Shown: positions 10,730 to 21,809 of the stretch, piece after piece
Position numbering within the stretch: position 1 is the first letter of the stretch
Layout: each line of letters starts with the position of its first letter
Origin: Ophiosphaerella korrae
Taxonomy: Eukaryota; Ascomycota; Dothideomycetes; Pleosporales; Phaeosphaeriaceae
Length of the DNA stretch: 37,853 nucleotides
Assembly: GCA_028456385.1 (NCBI GenBank)
Contig: JALNQF010000378.1
Span: 1-37,853 of the forward strand
Reading direction: 5' to 3'
Translations under genes and position numbers: made by a program
The notes under the pieces: model-generated
Seen by the model: only the letters and a program-made list of their open reading frames with translations
Databases searched by the model: none
What the model was told of the DNA's origin: nothing

Positions 10730-13700
10730 TTTGATTTTAGAACTCCTCTAGTTTCTTAGGGTAATTAAGGTTGTCCTCTAGTTCCTATATTTCTTCTTAT
10801 AGTTGTCCTTTTTTGTTTATTCCTATCTATTTTACTAAGTAATAGTTTCTACTATTATAGAACTAATATACTAGGATTTCTTTAACTTCCTATTCTTTTT
10901 GTTCTCTATACGTGTCTACTTTATACACTAGTAGTTCTATATCTTGTAGTACTTTTTCTAGTAGTACTACGTAGAATATTAGATATATCCTTATTTTACT
11001 TAGTAGTCTTACTTTAAATATAACTAGTATAATTTCTTTCTCTATTTTGTATAGTCTTATCTTAATATAGTCTAGTTTTAAGCTTAATTGTTTACTTTTA
11101 ATATTTCTTTATAGTAACTATACTTTTTCCCTCTCTTTAAATTAGGGCCCCTTTATATATTTCTTATTGTAATATTTTTTTATATAGTCTTATAGAAATA
11201 CTACGTCTTGTCTTAATTAGTTGTATATATCCTTAAGTCTATTAGTAAGGTTTTCTCTACTTAGGGACTAAGATATTTTAATTCTTAGTATTTAGTATAC
11301 GTTAGGGTTAAATCTATAGTTTATAAAGAAAGGTAATATTCTTATTACTACGTTCTTTGCGCTGTTGTATGCTAACTATACTATAGGTAGTAACTATACC
11401 TAATTGTTTTAGTTATAATTAAGGTAGTATCTTAGGTATTGTTCTACTATCTAGTTTATACGTTCTAATTATCTATCTATCTATAGATAGTATACTATTA
11501 ACATTATATATTTAATTCCTAGTTGTACTATTATTATTCCCTATAGTTTTAATATAAATCTTACGTCTCTATCTATAATAATCTTATCTAGTAGTCTGTG
11601 TTATCTAATTACAGTTCCTAGGACCTAGTATATAGTAACTTCTATCCTGCTTTTCTCTTTATATAGTCTAAAGTATAAGTACTTTATAAGTTTATCTACT
11701 ATTATTAGGATTCTATTATACTTAACTCCTAATATTAGGTCTTTTAACTTAGGTAGTTTTGTAATAAAATCTATTATAATAACTTTCTAAGGTCTTTTTA
11801 GTACTTTAATTAGTTATAATATTCTATATAGTGCGCATCTACTATACTTATTTCTATAGTATTCTATATAGTCTTGTAGTACTTCTATTACTAGATACCT
11901 TACTCTTAGGATATAGTAATCTCTTAGTAGTCTATCTAGTATTTTATTAATTCCTTAATATCTATATACTAGTAGTTTGTAGAATTGTCGTATAAATTCT
12001 CTTTATATTTTTCCTAGAATATACGTTCTTCTATAGGCTTGTGCAAGGCCTTCTTAAATCTTAAGTTTTTCTATTTTTTTAGGGGCTTTTTTTATTTCTT
12101 TTTAAATCTATTCGTCTAGCTCGCTACTTTTTCTCTTAAGTGTTACAGCTATTTTTAGTATATTTAGGACTAAATATCCTTCTTTGTTCTTAATTAGAAC
12201 TATACTAGTAGTATTTATTTCTTCTTATAAGTCTAGTTTTCTACTAAAGGCGTCTATAAATTAGTTATCTTTCCTTTTTGTATATATAACTTTAAAGTTA
12301 AATATTAATAAGAACTCCTACTATCTTATATAGCGTTATAATATATCTTTAGTTATTATAAATCTTATAAGATTCTTATAGTCTATATAGACTTTTATTT
12401 AGTATTTTACTCTTTATAGGTATACTCTCTATTATTTAAATACTTTATAGATTGCTAGTATCTTTTTATTGTAAATTAGGTAGTTAAGCTCTACTAGCTT
12501 TATTTTCTTAGAGAATTATTTAACTAAATATTCTTGTTTTATAGTTTAGTCTTCTTATATTAGTGCTATTCTGTAGACTAAGTTAAATGTATCTATTTTT
12601 ACTATTACTAGTAGTTCTAGATTATATATTCTAATAACTAGGTTATCTATAAAACGTTATTTAATCTAATTAAATACTTTTTTATATTCTTAAGTCTATT
12701 TAAATAGTACGTCCTTCTTTATAAGTTTTATAAGTAGTTCTATTATTTTTAACTATCTTACTATTAGTTTTCTATAAAAGTTTACTAATCTATAGAATTA
12801 TTATACTTCTCGTAGGTTCTTTAGTGTTAGCTATTCTTAGATTGTTTTAATCTTGTTTAAGTCTATTTGTATTTTTCTTAGTTTAATAATAAATCTTAGG
12901 AAGTCTATTTCTTTTATATAAAATTCGTATTTTCTTATTTTAAGAAATATTTTACTTTCTACTAATCTTTCTAGTACTTTATATATATACTATATATATT
13001 CTTCTTCTATTTCTAAGAATATAAGGATGTTGTCTAGGTATACAAATATAAATACGTCTAGGTATTCTCTTAGGACTATATTTATCCTTTCTTAAAATAC
13101 TACTAGTGTATTTATTAATCTAAAAGGTATAACTATATATTTAAATAGTTTATATTATATTCTAAATACTATTTTCTACTTATCGCTTTCTTTAATTCTA
13201 ATCTAGTAGTAGGCGTTTTAGATATCTAGTTTTGTAAAGATTCGTGCTTTCTATAACCTATCTTGTATCTTGTCTATACGTAGTAAGGGGTATTAGTTCT
13301 TGTCTATTATTGCGTTAGTTTTTCTAAAATCTACGCAAGGTCTTTTATTATCTATCTCTTTTTTATCTACAAATATAAGTCTATAAGCTACTAAAGATTT
13401 AGATTCTTATATCTATCTTTTCTTTATTACCTTTTATATAAATACGCGTTTAATCTTTAATTCTTCTTTAGTTTTTTAATAGACTAGGCTCTATCTTATA
13501 TTTTTTCCTTCTTCTAGGTCTATTACTAAGTCCTATGTTTAATAGTCTAGGAAGTAGTTATTAGGTTCTATAAGTTGTTTTTCCTATTTCTTATATTCTT
13601 TTAGGAATTTTTCTTTATATGTAACTATATTAGCTTTTAACGTTTCTTTCTTAGGGTAGCTAATTCTTCCTATTCTCTAATTAATTCTTAGGTTAGTTAT

Positions 13701-15070
13701 CTATAACTATAGTATTCTTAGTATTATATCTTGTTTATTATCTATTATTATTATATCTATAACTATATTCTTAATTTCTAATCCTTCTAGCTTTAGCGTA
13801 GAGGGTATTGTTTTAAACCTTATAGGTTCCTAGAATAGTTTTCCTTTAATTGTACTTAGTTATTAAGAGTACTTCTTTATAGTATAAGTTATTTCTTAGC
13901 CTTTTATAAACTTCTTTAATATAAAGTTCCTTGTAGCTCTACTATTAATTATTATTTATACTTTCTTTTCTTAGTATATACTTGTTTTTATAATATGTAG
14001 GCCTCCTATACCTTCTAGCTTTTCTTACTTAGGTCTTTCTTTAAATTATCTATTCTTCTAGGGCTATTATCTTATTTTACGTTTATAGTTCTCGTGTTTT
14101 AGACATTTATTGTAGGTACATTTATACTATAGTTTTTCTTAGACATATTCTTTTAATAGTTTAGAGCCTTGTCTAATTACTATATATTCTTTGTTAGGTA
14201 TTTTAATTATTTCTTAACCTTAGATATCTTTCCTTATAATTACGTTTACGTAATCGTGTCCTTTTCTTTATATAGGCTATACGTAATTTCGTGCCTTAAG
14301 TTCTCTATATATATAGTAGTTTGTGTTTAGGTATAATATCTATAATATCTTAGTATATGCTAGGTGTTCTAGATTTATTTTCTTGTCGTCCCCTACCTAG
14401 TAACTATCTATTCCTAGTCTTGTGTTTATTAAAATATAGTATACTATTAGTACTTATAGTGTGTAGGCTTTATTAATCTATTATATCTTTCTTATAAAGA
14501 ACTACTATTCTCTTTATATAAGTATTCTACCTACTACAACTATATATTATTCTATCTATTATTAGAATATTATAAACTTTTTTACTTTAGGATTGTGTTC
14601 TTTTTAGTCTTTATACGCTTCCTCTATACTTATAACTAGTAAGTATTTCTAAACAAATTTCTATTCTTTGTTTCGTTCCTCTATATCTATTATTGTGTAG
14701 CTATTGTAGCTATACGTTCTTAACTAGGCATACTTAGTACTTCTTATATTAGTTTATTTCTTGTCTCCTTATAATTCTTTAGAGGGGACTATTATAGTCT
14801 CTTTATCCTATACTAGTCCTTTAGCCTAGATCGATAGTATCTAGAGTTCTTCTCTTTCTAAATCTTCTATTAGTAGGTCTATTATATATACTATTTCTTC
14901 TAGCTATACTTTTATACTTTCTTTTGTTACTACTACTCTATACTTTTATAAGAACTATCTTGCTCTCTATTTACTAAAAAGATATATATAGTAGTTATCC
15001 TTGTAATAAAAGGTCTAATAGAGTATTATATACTATATTTCTTTACTCTTAGCTACCTTCTCTTAAAGTT
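10730..15070 (-). pseudogene. Pol of element B: PR-RT-RNaseH-INT-chromodomain, RIP-degraded
   Basis: The order is the same as in A, read right to left. The protease site has Asn (codon 13946-13944) in place of the catalytic Asp, followed by S-R-A-T-R-N-F. The RT box at 13040-13029 reads YLDN (Asn codon AAC), then ILIF. RNase H lies at about 12660-12240. Integrase lies at about 12070-11000, with the IIIDRDV segment opposite 11550-11590. A chromodomain lies at about 10960-10740 (RNYYL ... LEEF-type end). Stops at Gln/Trp positions are frequent throughout, so the gene is dead. YLDN is shared with A and C and may be ancestral to this family. Confidence 0.86.
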
Positions 15071-16180
15071 TAGCCTATGTCTTTAGTACTTCTTTTTTGT
15101 TCTTAGTCGTTTTTAACTATATTTCTTTCTTTAGGTTCTTACTTTTATAGTCTTTTACGAAGTATCTTAGTTTTCTATATTTATAATATATTATGTTCTT
15201 TTTCTATTTTAACCTATAATCTTTTACGTAGTAGCCCTTTTTACTATATCTAAAGTACGTAAAGTCTTTATTCTTTTTAAATTTCTTGTCCTTATTAGCG
15301 TTAAGGATTATAGGGTCTCTAGTGTCTTAGTTTTTAGGTTGTCTTCTATATTTTTTTTTTTTCTATTCTTAAAGATTGTTGTCTATCTATATTACCTATT
15401 ATTTTAGAGCTTCTAGTGTTCTTAGTTTTTCTATATAAATTATCTTGTATTAGATTTTTAAGTTTAATCCTTGTTTAAATTATAACATTAGTAATACTTC
15501 GTTCTATTCTATATTCTATAATAGTTATTTAAACTATAATATATATTTAGAAATACTCTTATATTATATAAGCCTTTTAAGCTTCTTTTTAGCTTATTAG
15601 GTAATATCTATATTACTAAATACTACTTTTATTTGTTTAGTAAAGTATTTGTAACTTCTAAAGATAGCTCTAGTTTTATCCTTCTATATTCTTAGCGCGT
15701 ATATTGTATAATCTATCTAATAGGATTTAAACTATCTTATTGTATCTTCTTTAAGGTACATTCTAATATATATTACCTTTTTATCTTTTCTATTAAAGTG
15801 TAGTATTTATATATTAATCTATAATTATACTACTACTATAAAGGGTCTTAATTTTTCCCTTATTCTATTAAATTTCTTAAGTATAGGTATCTTAGGTAGT
15901 TTCTTTGTCGCACTTATTTCTAGTCTCTAGGTAATTTATTCTATCTAGTTTTGTCCTTCTATAATAGCTTTAATTTAAACTTTATTTTACTTAATATAAT
16001 CTTGTAGTTCTTTATTCTACGTTTCTAGGACATTAATTATTAGTTATATGTCCCCTTTTTTAGTAATTAGGTTGTTTAGGCGTATCTTAACTACTACCTA
16101 ATTAGTTTTATCTAACTTATAACTACTTAGAGGTGCTTTACCTCCTTTCTTAGTTAAACTTTCTACTATTGTATTAGCTA
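15070..16180 (-). pseudogene. Gag of element B, RIP-degraded
   Basis: It matches the gag of A, C, D and F. The first conserved words after the leader lie opposite 16158-16177 (NTIVESL-like). The capsid region is opposite about 15440-15900. Two zinc knuckles are opposite about 15160-15260, with ligands mostly mutated to Tyr. The neighbours are its own 5' LTR on the right and pol on the left, the normal gag-pol order. Stops interrupt the frame. Confidence 0.75.
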
Positions 16181-16230
16181 GACTGTGCGCTACTTACGCT
16201 TTACTTCTTCTAATATCTAAATTAGTAAAG

Positions 16231-16687
16231 TGTAATAGGCTACCTACGTTAACTATTAGTAGCTATTAGAGTATTAGTAGATTAAGAGTTAATAGTAAAG
16301 TTTGTATAAGTAATCTATAATAACTAATATTAATAGAAGATATTTTATAATTGTCTTATGTTAGCGTTCTATAGTTAAAGGATTAAAATACTAATACTAT
16401 CCTAATAATACGCATCTCTACTAACTATATAGTAATAATATCTTATCTACTTTATTACTTTATATTTACTAAGATCGTAAATTTTTAAATTTGTTATATA
16501 ATAGCTTTACGACTTTGTATTTACTAAAATCGCGAATTTATAAATTTATTACGTGTCTATATTGTAGTTAGCTTTCTAGTTAAACTTATTATCTTATAGG
16601 TTGTTACCCTACTCGTCCTATACTTTGTTAGTAGCTAAGCGTAGACTAATTAGTTCTATCTTAGTTTCCCTTATTACTACTATAATA
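16231..16687 (-). repeat. 5' LTR of element B (LTR type I), 457 bp
   Basis: The plus-strand left end still reads TGTAATAGG (16231), which confirms that the LTR termini were TG...CA. The right end TACTACTATAATA meets TTATA and then the rest of the 3' LTR of A. It is the same length as the left LTR. Confidence 0.92.
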
Positions 16688-17126
16688 TTATAGTTGTAAT
16701 AAGAGAAAACTAATTTAAACTAATTAGCCTTACTATAGATAATAACAACATATATAACTTATAGGATAATAAACTAGACTAAAAAACTAACTATAATAGG
16801 GATATATAATAAATTTACAATTCGCGATCTTAGTAAATATAAAGTATAAAGCTAAGTACGTAATAAATTTATAATTCGCGATTTTAGTAAATATAAAGTA
16901 TAAAGCTAGCTAAGAAACCTAGGTATATAGTTAGTAGTAATACGTATTATTAGGATAGTATTAGCAATTTAATTATTAACTACGAGTAATAATATTAAGA
17001 TAGTTGTAAAATACCTTCTATTATTTATAGCCTATTGTAGATTATAATATAGACTTTTTATTATTACCTTTTAATCTACTAATACCTTTAGGTATTAAGA
17101 AGTCGACTCTAGTAACACCTATTATA
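16688..17126 (+). repeat. 3' LTR of element A, main piece
   Basis: This continues the LTR that starts at 9620-9626; 16688-16692 is the duplicated TTATA. It ends CCTATTATA at 17126. Rejoined it is 441 bp, 54 bp longer than the 5' LTR because the block at 16804-16857 is repeated at 16858-16911. Confidence 0.9.
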
Positions 17127-18967
17127 TCTAGAGACTAGTAAATAGCTACTACTTAGGAAAAGAATAGTAAAATAAAAAACGCTAAGTAAAGTAAACCTAA
17201 TAATATAAATTATTATATATAAATAATAATTAGGTGCTAATTATTATAGATCTAGTATTAATATAAAAACTATAATACTCGCTATACTTATATAACCTAA
17301 ACTACCTATTATTATTATAGATAGGATATTACTATAATAACTACTTTACTTACTATTCTAATAAGATAGGATCTAGATATTTTCTTTATAAGAAATCTAG
17401 ATATAAATATAATATATAAATAATACTTATAGGATAAGTAAGAAGCTTAGTACTTTCTAAGTATAACTAAAGAAGATATAAATACAAGTAAAATACTTGT
17501 AAATAACTAATATATTAATATAATCTAGTAAACCTATATACTAGAAAAGTATAAATAATATAAAGAGATTAAGATACTCTAAAGATTCTAGTAAAAGATA
17601 AATAAAGATTATAAGATTAAGTCTTTTTTAAGTAAATAACTAATACTAGATATATATCTAGAAGCTATAATACTATTAATACTAAGAGACTTATTAAACC
17701 CTTAGTAAAGATAAAGAGAGAAAAAATAAAAGTATTAGTAGATTTAAAGTTATTTATAAACCTAATTATACTTAAAGTAGTAGAATAAGTAAGACTCTAA
17801 CTATAAGTAAAAAAGATACTATATCTAATCTATATTATAAATAGATAACTAATACTAAGAAACTTTATAGTTAGTAATAAAGTAACTATAGAGATTATTA
17901 TTTAAAGATATAGTATAAAGATTAGTTTAGATATATTAGTTTTAGCTAATAAAGATATTATACTAGGACTTCTATAGCTATAAAAGTTTAATCCTAGAGT
18001 TAATTAGAAAAACTAGAACTTTTTATTTAATAACTATAAAGACGTACGTAAATCTAGGCCTATATATTAGTAGTATTTAATAGTAGATAAAAAAGTACTA
18101 TATAAGATAGTAGCTTTAATAGTAATTTATTAAGAGAGAATAAGTACTTCTATAGGTACTAGTAAGGCGCTAAGCTAAAAAGTAAGAGTAAGAGAGTAAT
18201 ACGTAACTCTTAAGATCCTAGAATAGTATAAGAAGTTTAGCTACTTATTTATAGAAGAGATAGATATACTAGTATTACCTAAGTACTAACTTTAGAACTA
18301 TATAATTAAGTTATAGGAAAGAAAAGAGCTACCTTTTAAGCCTATTTACTAATTAATAAAGAGTAAATTAGTAATACTTTAAAAAAGACTAAATAAGGGT
18401 TTAAAAAAGAGATATATATAAGAATCCTTATTATTAGTAAGATTTCTAATCTTCTTTATACTTAAGAAGAAAGAACTACTAAAGATATACGTAAACTAAT
18501 AAAAACTAAATAATATTATAGTAAAAGACGAATACTTACTACTAAATATAGATAAACTCTAAAATAAGCTAAGTAAAGTAAAGATTTTTATAAAGCTAAA
18601 CTTAAAGGATAAATACTACCTAATATAAATTAAGGTAAGTAAAGAGTAGAAGATAGTATTTTAAACATACTATAGATATTATAAGTATATAGTAATACTC
18701 TTTAGACTAATAAATAATATATTATAAAAATACTTAGATAAGTTTATTATAGCTTACTTAGACGATATATAAATATATTCTAAAAAAAAAGGTAAGTACG
18801 TAGAGTAAGTAATAATAGTACTATAGTACTTAGACTAATATAACCTATAACTAAAGGTAGAGAAATATAAATAGTTGTAAAGTAGACTTTACGCAAGATA
18901 ACTTAATAAAGTAGTTTTAATAATTAACTAAAAAGAGTAAATAGTAGATAAAGCTATCTAAGTAAGT

Positions 18968-18987
18968 ACTAGGTATATATACCTAGT
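18968..18987. repeat. Perfect 20-bp palindrome in the solo LTR
   Basis: ACTAGGTATA is followed at once by its reverse complement. Allowing a one-base bulge, the pairing extends outward through AGTAAG on the left and CTTACT on the right, giving a stem of about 16 bp. Confidence 0.9.
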
Positions 18988-19029
18988 AGCTTACTAAGCG
19001 CTAACTAAAAGTAGAAAGGTAGTTAAATA

Positions 19030-19130
19030 TTAGTAAGTTGTAAACTTACTAACATATTAGTAAGTTCGCAATATTAGTAAGTTTATAATGTTAGTAAGTT
19101 TGCAATGTTAGTAAGTTGTAAACTTACTAA
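19030..19130. repeat. 17-bp tandem repeats capped by two identical hairpins
   Basis: Three 17-bp units (19057-19073, 19074-19090, 19091-19107) begin TTAGTAAGTT. On each side sits the hairpin TTAGTAAGTT-GTA-AACTTACTAA (19030-19052 and 19108-19130), whose first arm is the repeat unit start. The repeat therefore seems to have inverted at both ends. Confidence 0.9.
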
Positions 19131-20640
19131 CATTAGTGCGAAAATAAGAGATATAAGGGATAACTCTCTTATAATAGTATAAGATAAAAGTAAAGATTCT
19201 AGGATATATAATAAGTATTAACAAAGTTAAGATAAGCTAAGAAAAAATTAAAGTAGTAGAAGAATAAAAAAACTTAAGATAGTTAAGAATATATAATTAT
19301 TCTTAGAATTTATTAACTTTAACTAATATATTATAGAAAGATTTTCTAAAAAAGTACTACTACTTATAAAGCTTATAAAAAAAGATATAATATAAGAATA
19401 AAAAGTAAAGTAAAAATAAGTATATAAAGAACTTAAGTAAGCTTATATTATACTACTAGTTTTAAAACAATTTTATAGTAATAAGACTCTAGTTATTAAG
19501 ACTAATATATCTAATCTAGCTTATAGAGTAATAGTGCTACAAGAGTATAAAGAGAAGTAGTATCTAATTATATACTATTTAGGGGAGTTTATAAAATAAG
19601 AAGAAAGATATAATATATATAATAAAGAGCTACTTATAATAGTTAATATACTTAAGTATTAGAAAGTATATACTAAAAGCGTAGTAAAAGTAATTATAAA
19701 AATAGATTATAAGAACCTAATATACTTTATAATAAGTAAGAAGTTAAAAGATAAGTAGATATAATAGTTACAGCTACTAGAATAGTATAAATTTAAGATT
19801 TAGTACGTACTAAGTAAGGAAAATAGCTAAGTAGATATACTTAGCTAAAGATATAATATTATAGAAAAGAAATAAGTAGTATAAGAAGCTATACTACAAG
19901 ATAATAGATTGAGATACTTAGTACTAAATATATAACTAGTAAAGGAATAAGAAATTAATAACTTAGTTAGGATTATAAATAAAGTTCTAGAAGAATTATA
20001 AGAAGTAATTATATAATAATACTATAATAACTTAGTATATAAGTACTTAGAGATTATATAAACTATAGATTTAGTAAAATAAAAGAGAAAGTAATATAGT
20101 TTATTAAAGAATACGTAGATTACTAAAAAAATAAGTATAAGGTATATATACCTTATAGAGAAATATAAGTAATTAAGATACTAGAAGAACTATAGATAGA
20201 CTTTATAATAGACTTTATTATAGGACTACTAATATTAAAGGACTAAGAAATAAGAATAGGATATAATATAATAATAGTAATTGTAGACTAATTTATAAAA
20301 TATACTAAGATAGAAAAATTCTAAAGTAATTATATAGTAGACTAGCTAAGATACGTACTACTAGACGTACTAATATAGAGATACAAGATACTAAAGAGTA
20401 TTATTAGTAATAAAGATAAGCTTTTTATATCTAATTACTAGATAATACTACTTATAGTAATAGAAACAAAAAGAAAGCTATTAATAGCCTATTATCTATA
20501 AATAGATAAATAAATAGAATAGACTAATAGAATATTAAAGATATATCTAAGGATTTATAATAATAAGAAGTAGAACAATTAGGTATTACTATTACTTATA
20601 GTATAATTAGCTTATAATAATAAGTACTTAGAAGTAATAA

Positions 20641-21092
20641 TATTATAGGAGTAACAAGAGAAATCGAGATAGAACTAATTAGCCTATACGTAAGTACTAA
20701 CAAAGTATAAGAAGAGTAGAGTAATAACCTAGATTAGAAAACTACTTATAATTAGGATATATAAGTAATCCCTTAATCCCTTGTATATATAGATAAAATT
20801 AAAACATAGATTAATAGATTAGTAATCTATTAATCTATAGTTACTAAGACTAGATATAAGTAATAGATTAATAGATTACTATAAATATATAATTAGTAGT
20901 AAATACATATTATTAGAATAGTTTTAGCAATTTAATCTTTAACTATAAAACGCTAATACAAGATAGTTATAAAATATCTTCTATTATTCTTAGTTATTAT
21001 AAATTACTATACGAGCTTTTATTATTAACTCCTAATCTACTAATACTTTCTAAGGTAGGCTATCTATAGTTAACAATAGGTAGCCTATTATA
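20641..21092 (+). repeat. 5' LTR of element D (LTR type II), 452 bp
   Basis: It begins TATTATAGGAGTAAC and ends CCTATTATA. Its ends match LTR type I, but the middle (about 20760-20890) is made of AATCTATTAATCT-type repeats as in F. One near-perfect palindrome (20806-20838) has 16-bp arms around a single G. Confidence 0.88.
20806..20838. repeat. 33-bp palindrome with 16-bp arms in the LTR of D
   Basis: The left arm 20806-20821 (ATAGATTAATAGATTA) is followed by G at 20822 and its exact reverse complement at 20823-20838. Half-copies of the same sequence recur at about 20861-20879 and in the LTR of F. Confidence 0.92.
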
Positions 21093-21300
21093 CTTTGCTA
21101 ATTTAGTTATTAAGAGAAGTAAAGCGTAAGTAGTATATAGTCTAAGCTAATATAATAGTAGAAAGTTTAACTAAAAAAAAAGTTAAAGTACTTATAAGTA
21201 GTTATAAATTAGATAATACTATATAGAAGTAAATTAAGGACTATCTAAATAACTTAATCTTAGAAAAAGAAGATATAAAGATAGTAATTAACGCCCTAGA
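21093..21300 (+). pseudogene. Element D: leader and start of gag
   Basis: The leader TTTGCTAATTTAGTTATT is followed by the N-terminal gag frame (TIVESLT-like at about 21157), matching 21761-21969 of C and 3480-3680 of A. It is broken after CTAGA at 21300 by insertion of C and continues at 28306. It is decayed like the other copies. Confidence 0.8.
21296..21300. repeat. Target-site duplication of element C (CTAGA)
   Basis: CTAGA at 21296-21300 is repeated at 28306-28310. The uninterrupted sequence in C itself (GCCCTAGAAAAC at 21961-21972) has one copy, so C landed in the gag of D. Confidence 0.93.
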
Positions 21301-21761
21301 TATTATAGTAGTAATAAGAGAAACCGAGATAGAACTAATTAGTCTAAGCTTAGCTACTAATAAAGTATAGGATAAGTAGAGTAACAACTTATAAGATAAT
21401 AAGCTTAATTAGGAGACTAACTACAATATAGATACGTAACAAATTTGTAAATTTACAATCTTAGTAAATACAAAGTTATAAAGTAATTATATAATAATTT
21501 TATAAATTCGCGATTTTAGTAAATACAAAGTAATAAAGCTACTAAGATAATATTACTATATAGTTAGTAGTAATGCGTATTATTAAGATAGTATTAGTAA
21601 TTTAATCCTTTAACTATAGAATGCTAATACAAGACAATTACAAGATATCTTCTATTATTTATAGTTATTATAGATTACTATATAAACTTTTATTATTACT
21701 TCTTAATCTACTAACTCTTATAAGATAGGATACTATAGTCGACAATAGTAGGCCTATTATA
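21301..21761 (+). repeat. 5' LTR of element C (LTR type I), 461 bp
   Basis: It begins TATTATAGTAGTAATAAG and ends CCTATTATA. It contains two tandem blocks with AAATTYRYRATYTTAGTAAA, as in B. Confidence 0.92.
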
Positions 21762-21809
21762 CCTTACTAATTTAGTTATTATAAGAAGCGAAGCGTAAGT
21801 AGCGTATAG

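Larger units (their letters stand above)
9627..16687 (-). mobile_element. Element B: complete family 1 Gypsy chromovirus, 7061 bp
   Basis: This is a full-length minus-strand copy nested in the 3' LTR of A. Both LTRs are 457 bp (9627-10083 and 16231-16687) and a 5-bp TTATA duplication flanks it. Internal order on the minus strand: leader, gag (about 16180-15070), pol (about 15070-10730), the antisense frame (plus strand, about 9997-10654) and a polypurine tract (10095-10084). It is collinear with A and C. RIP-type mutation is heavy, and every sense frame has many stops. Confidence 0.93.
3093..17126 (+). mobile_element. Element A: family 1 Gypsy chromovirus, split by element B
   Basis: This is a near full-length plus-strand LTR retrotransposon: 5' LTR 3093-3479, leader, gag about 3530-4640, pol about 4640-9000, an antisense frame about 9075-9619, and a 3' LTR split into 9620-9626 and 16693-17126. 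The 7061-bp element B sits inside, 7 bp into the 3' LTR. Without B and its extra TSD copy, A is about 7.0 kb. It lies in the gag of E1 and is flanked by TCTAG on both sides. All coding frames are destroyed by RIP-type changes, so it is non-autonomous at best. Confidence 0.92.
18876..19173. mobile_element. Solo LTR of an unidentified family, 298 bp
   Basis: This segment is absent from E2 at the matching point (33722-33731). It begins TGTAAAG and ends CTCTTATA; one CpA-to-TpA change would give the usual TG...CA with TGTAA inverted ends. A perfect ATAGT duplication flanks it (18871-18875 and 19174-19178). It contains a 20-bp palindrome, two identical 10-bp-stem hairpins and three 17-bp repeats. 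It matches no other LTR in the window. A short non-autonomous element (TRIM or MITE-like) is an alternative, but the TG/TA ends and 5-bp TSD favour a solo LTR. It retains many CpA and TpG: I count 4 and 5 in 19041-19140. Confidence 0.7.
17127..20640 (+). pseudogene. Element E1 (family 2 Gypsy): rest of gag and pol
   Basis: It continues the E1 gag piece of 2225-3092 after the insertion of A and is collinear with E2 (31921-35170). The protease active site at 17738-17749 keeps its Asp (V-D-L, with TCA Ser changed to TTA Leu). RT lies at about 18330-18900 with YLDD intact at 18755-18766. An in-frame 30-bp deletion at about 18715 removes ten RT codons that E2 retains. A 298-bp solo LTR interrupts the frame at 18876-19173. 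RNase H lies at about 19490-19850. Integrase follows, with a 22-bp deletion at about 20068, and the core at about 20190-20600 (IISNKDKLF, LQIDKQIEQTNRIL). It stops at 20640 where D was inserted. Many stops; non-functional. Confidence 0.85.

Noticed and set aside
18876..19173. DNA-transposon MITE
   Set aside because: Terminal inverted repeats are too short (about 5 bp), and the 5-bp duplication with TG...TA ends fits an LTR better. It is kept as an alternative only.
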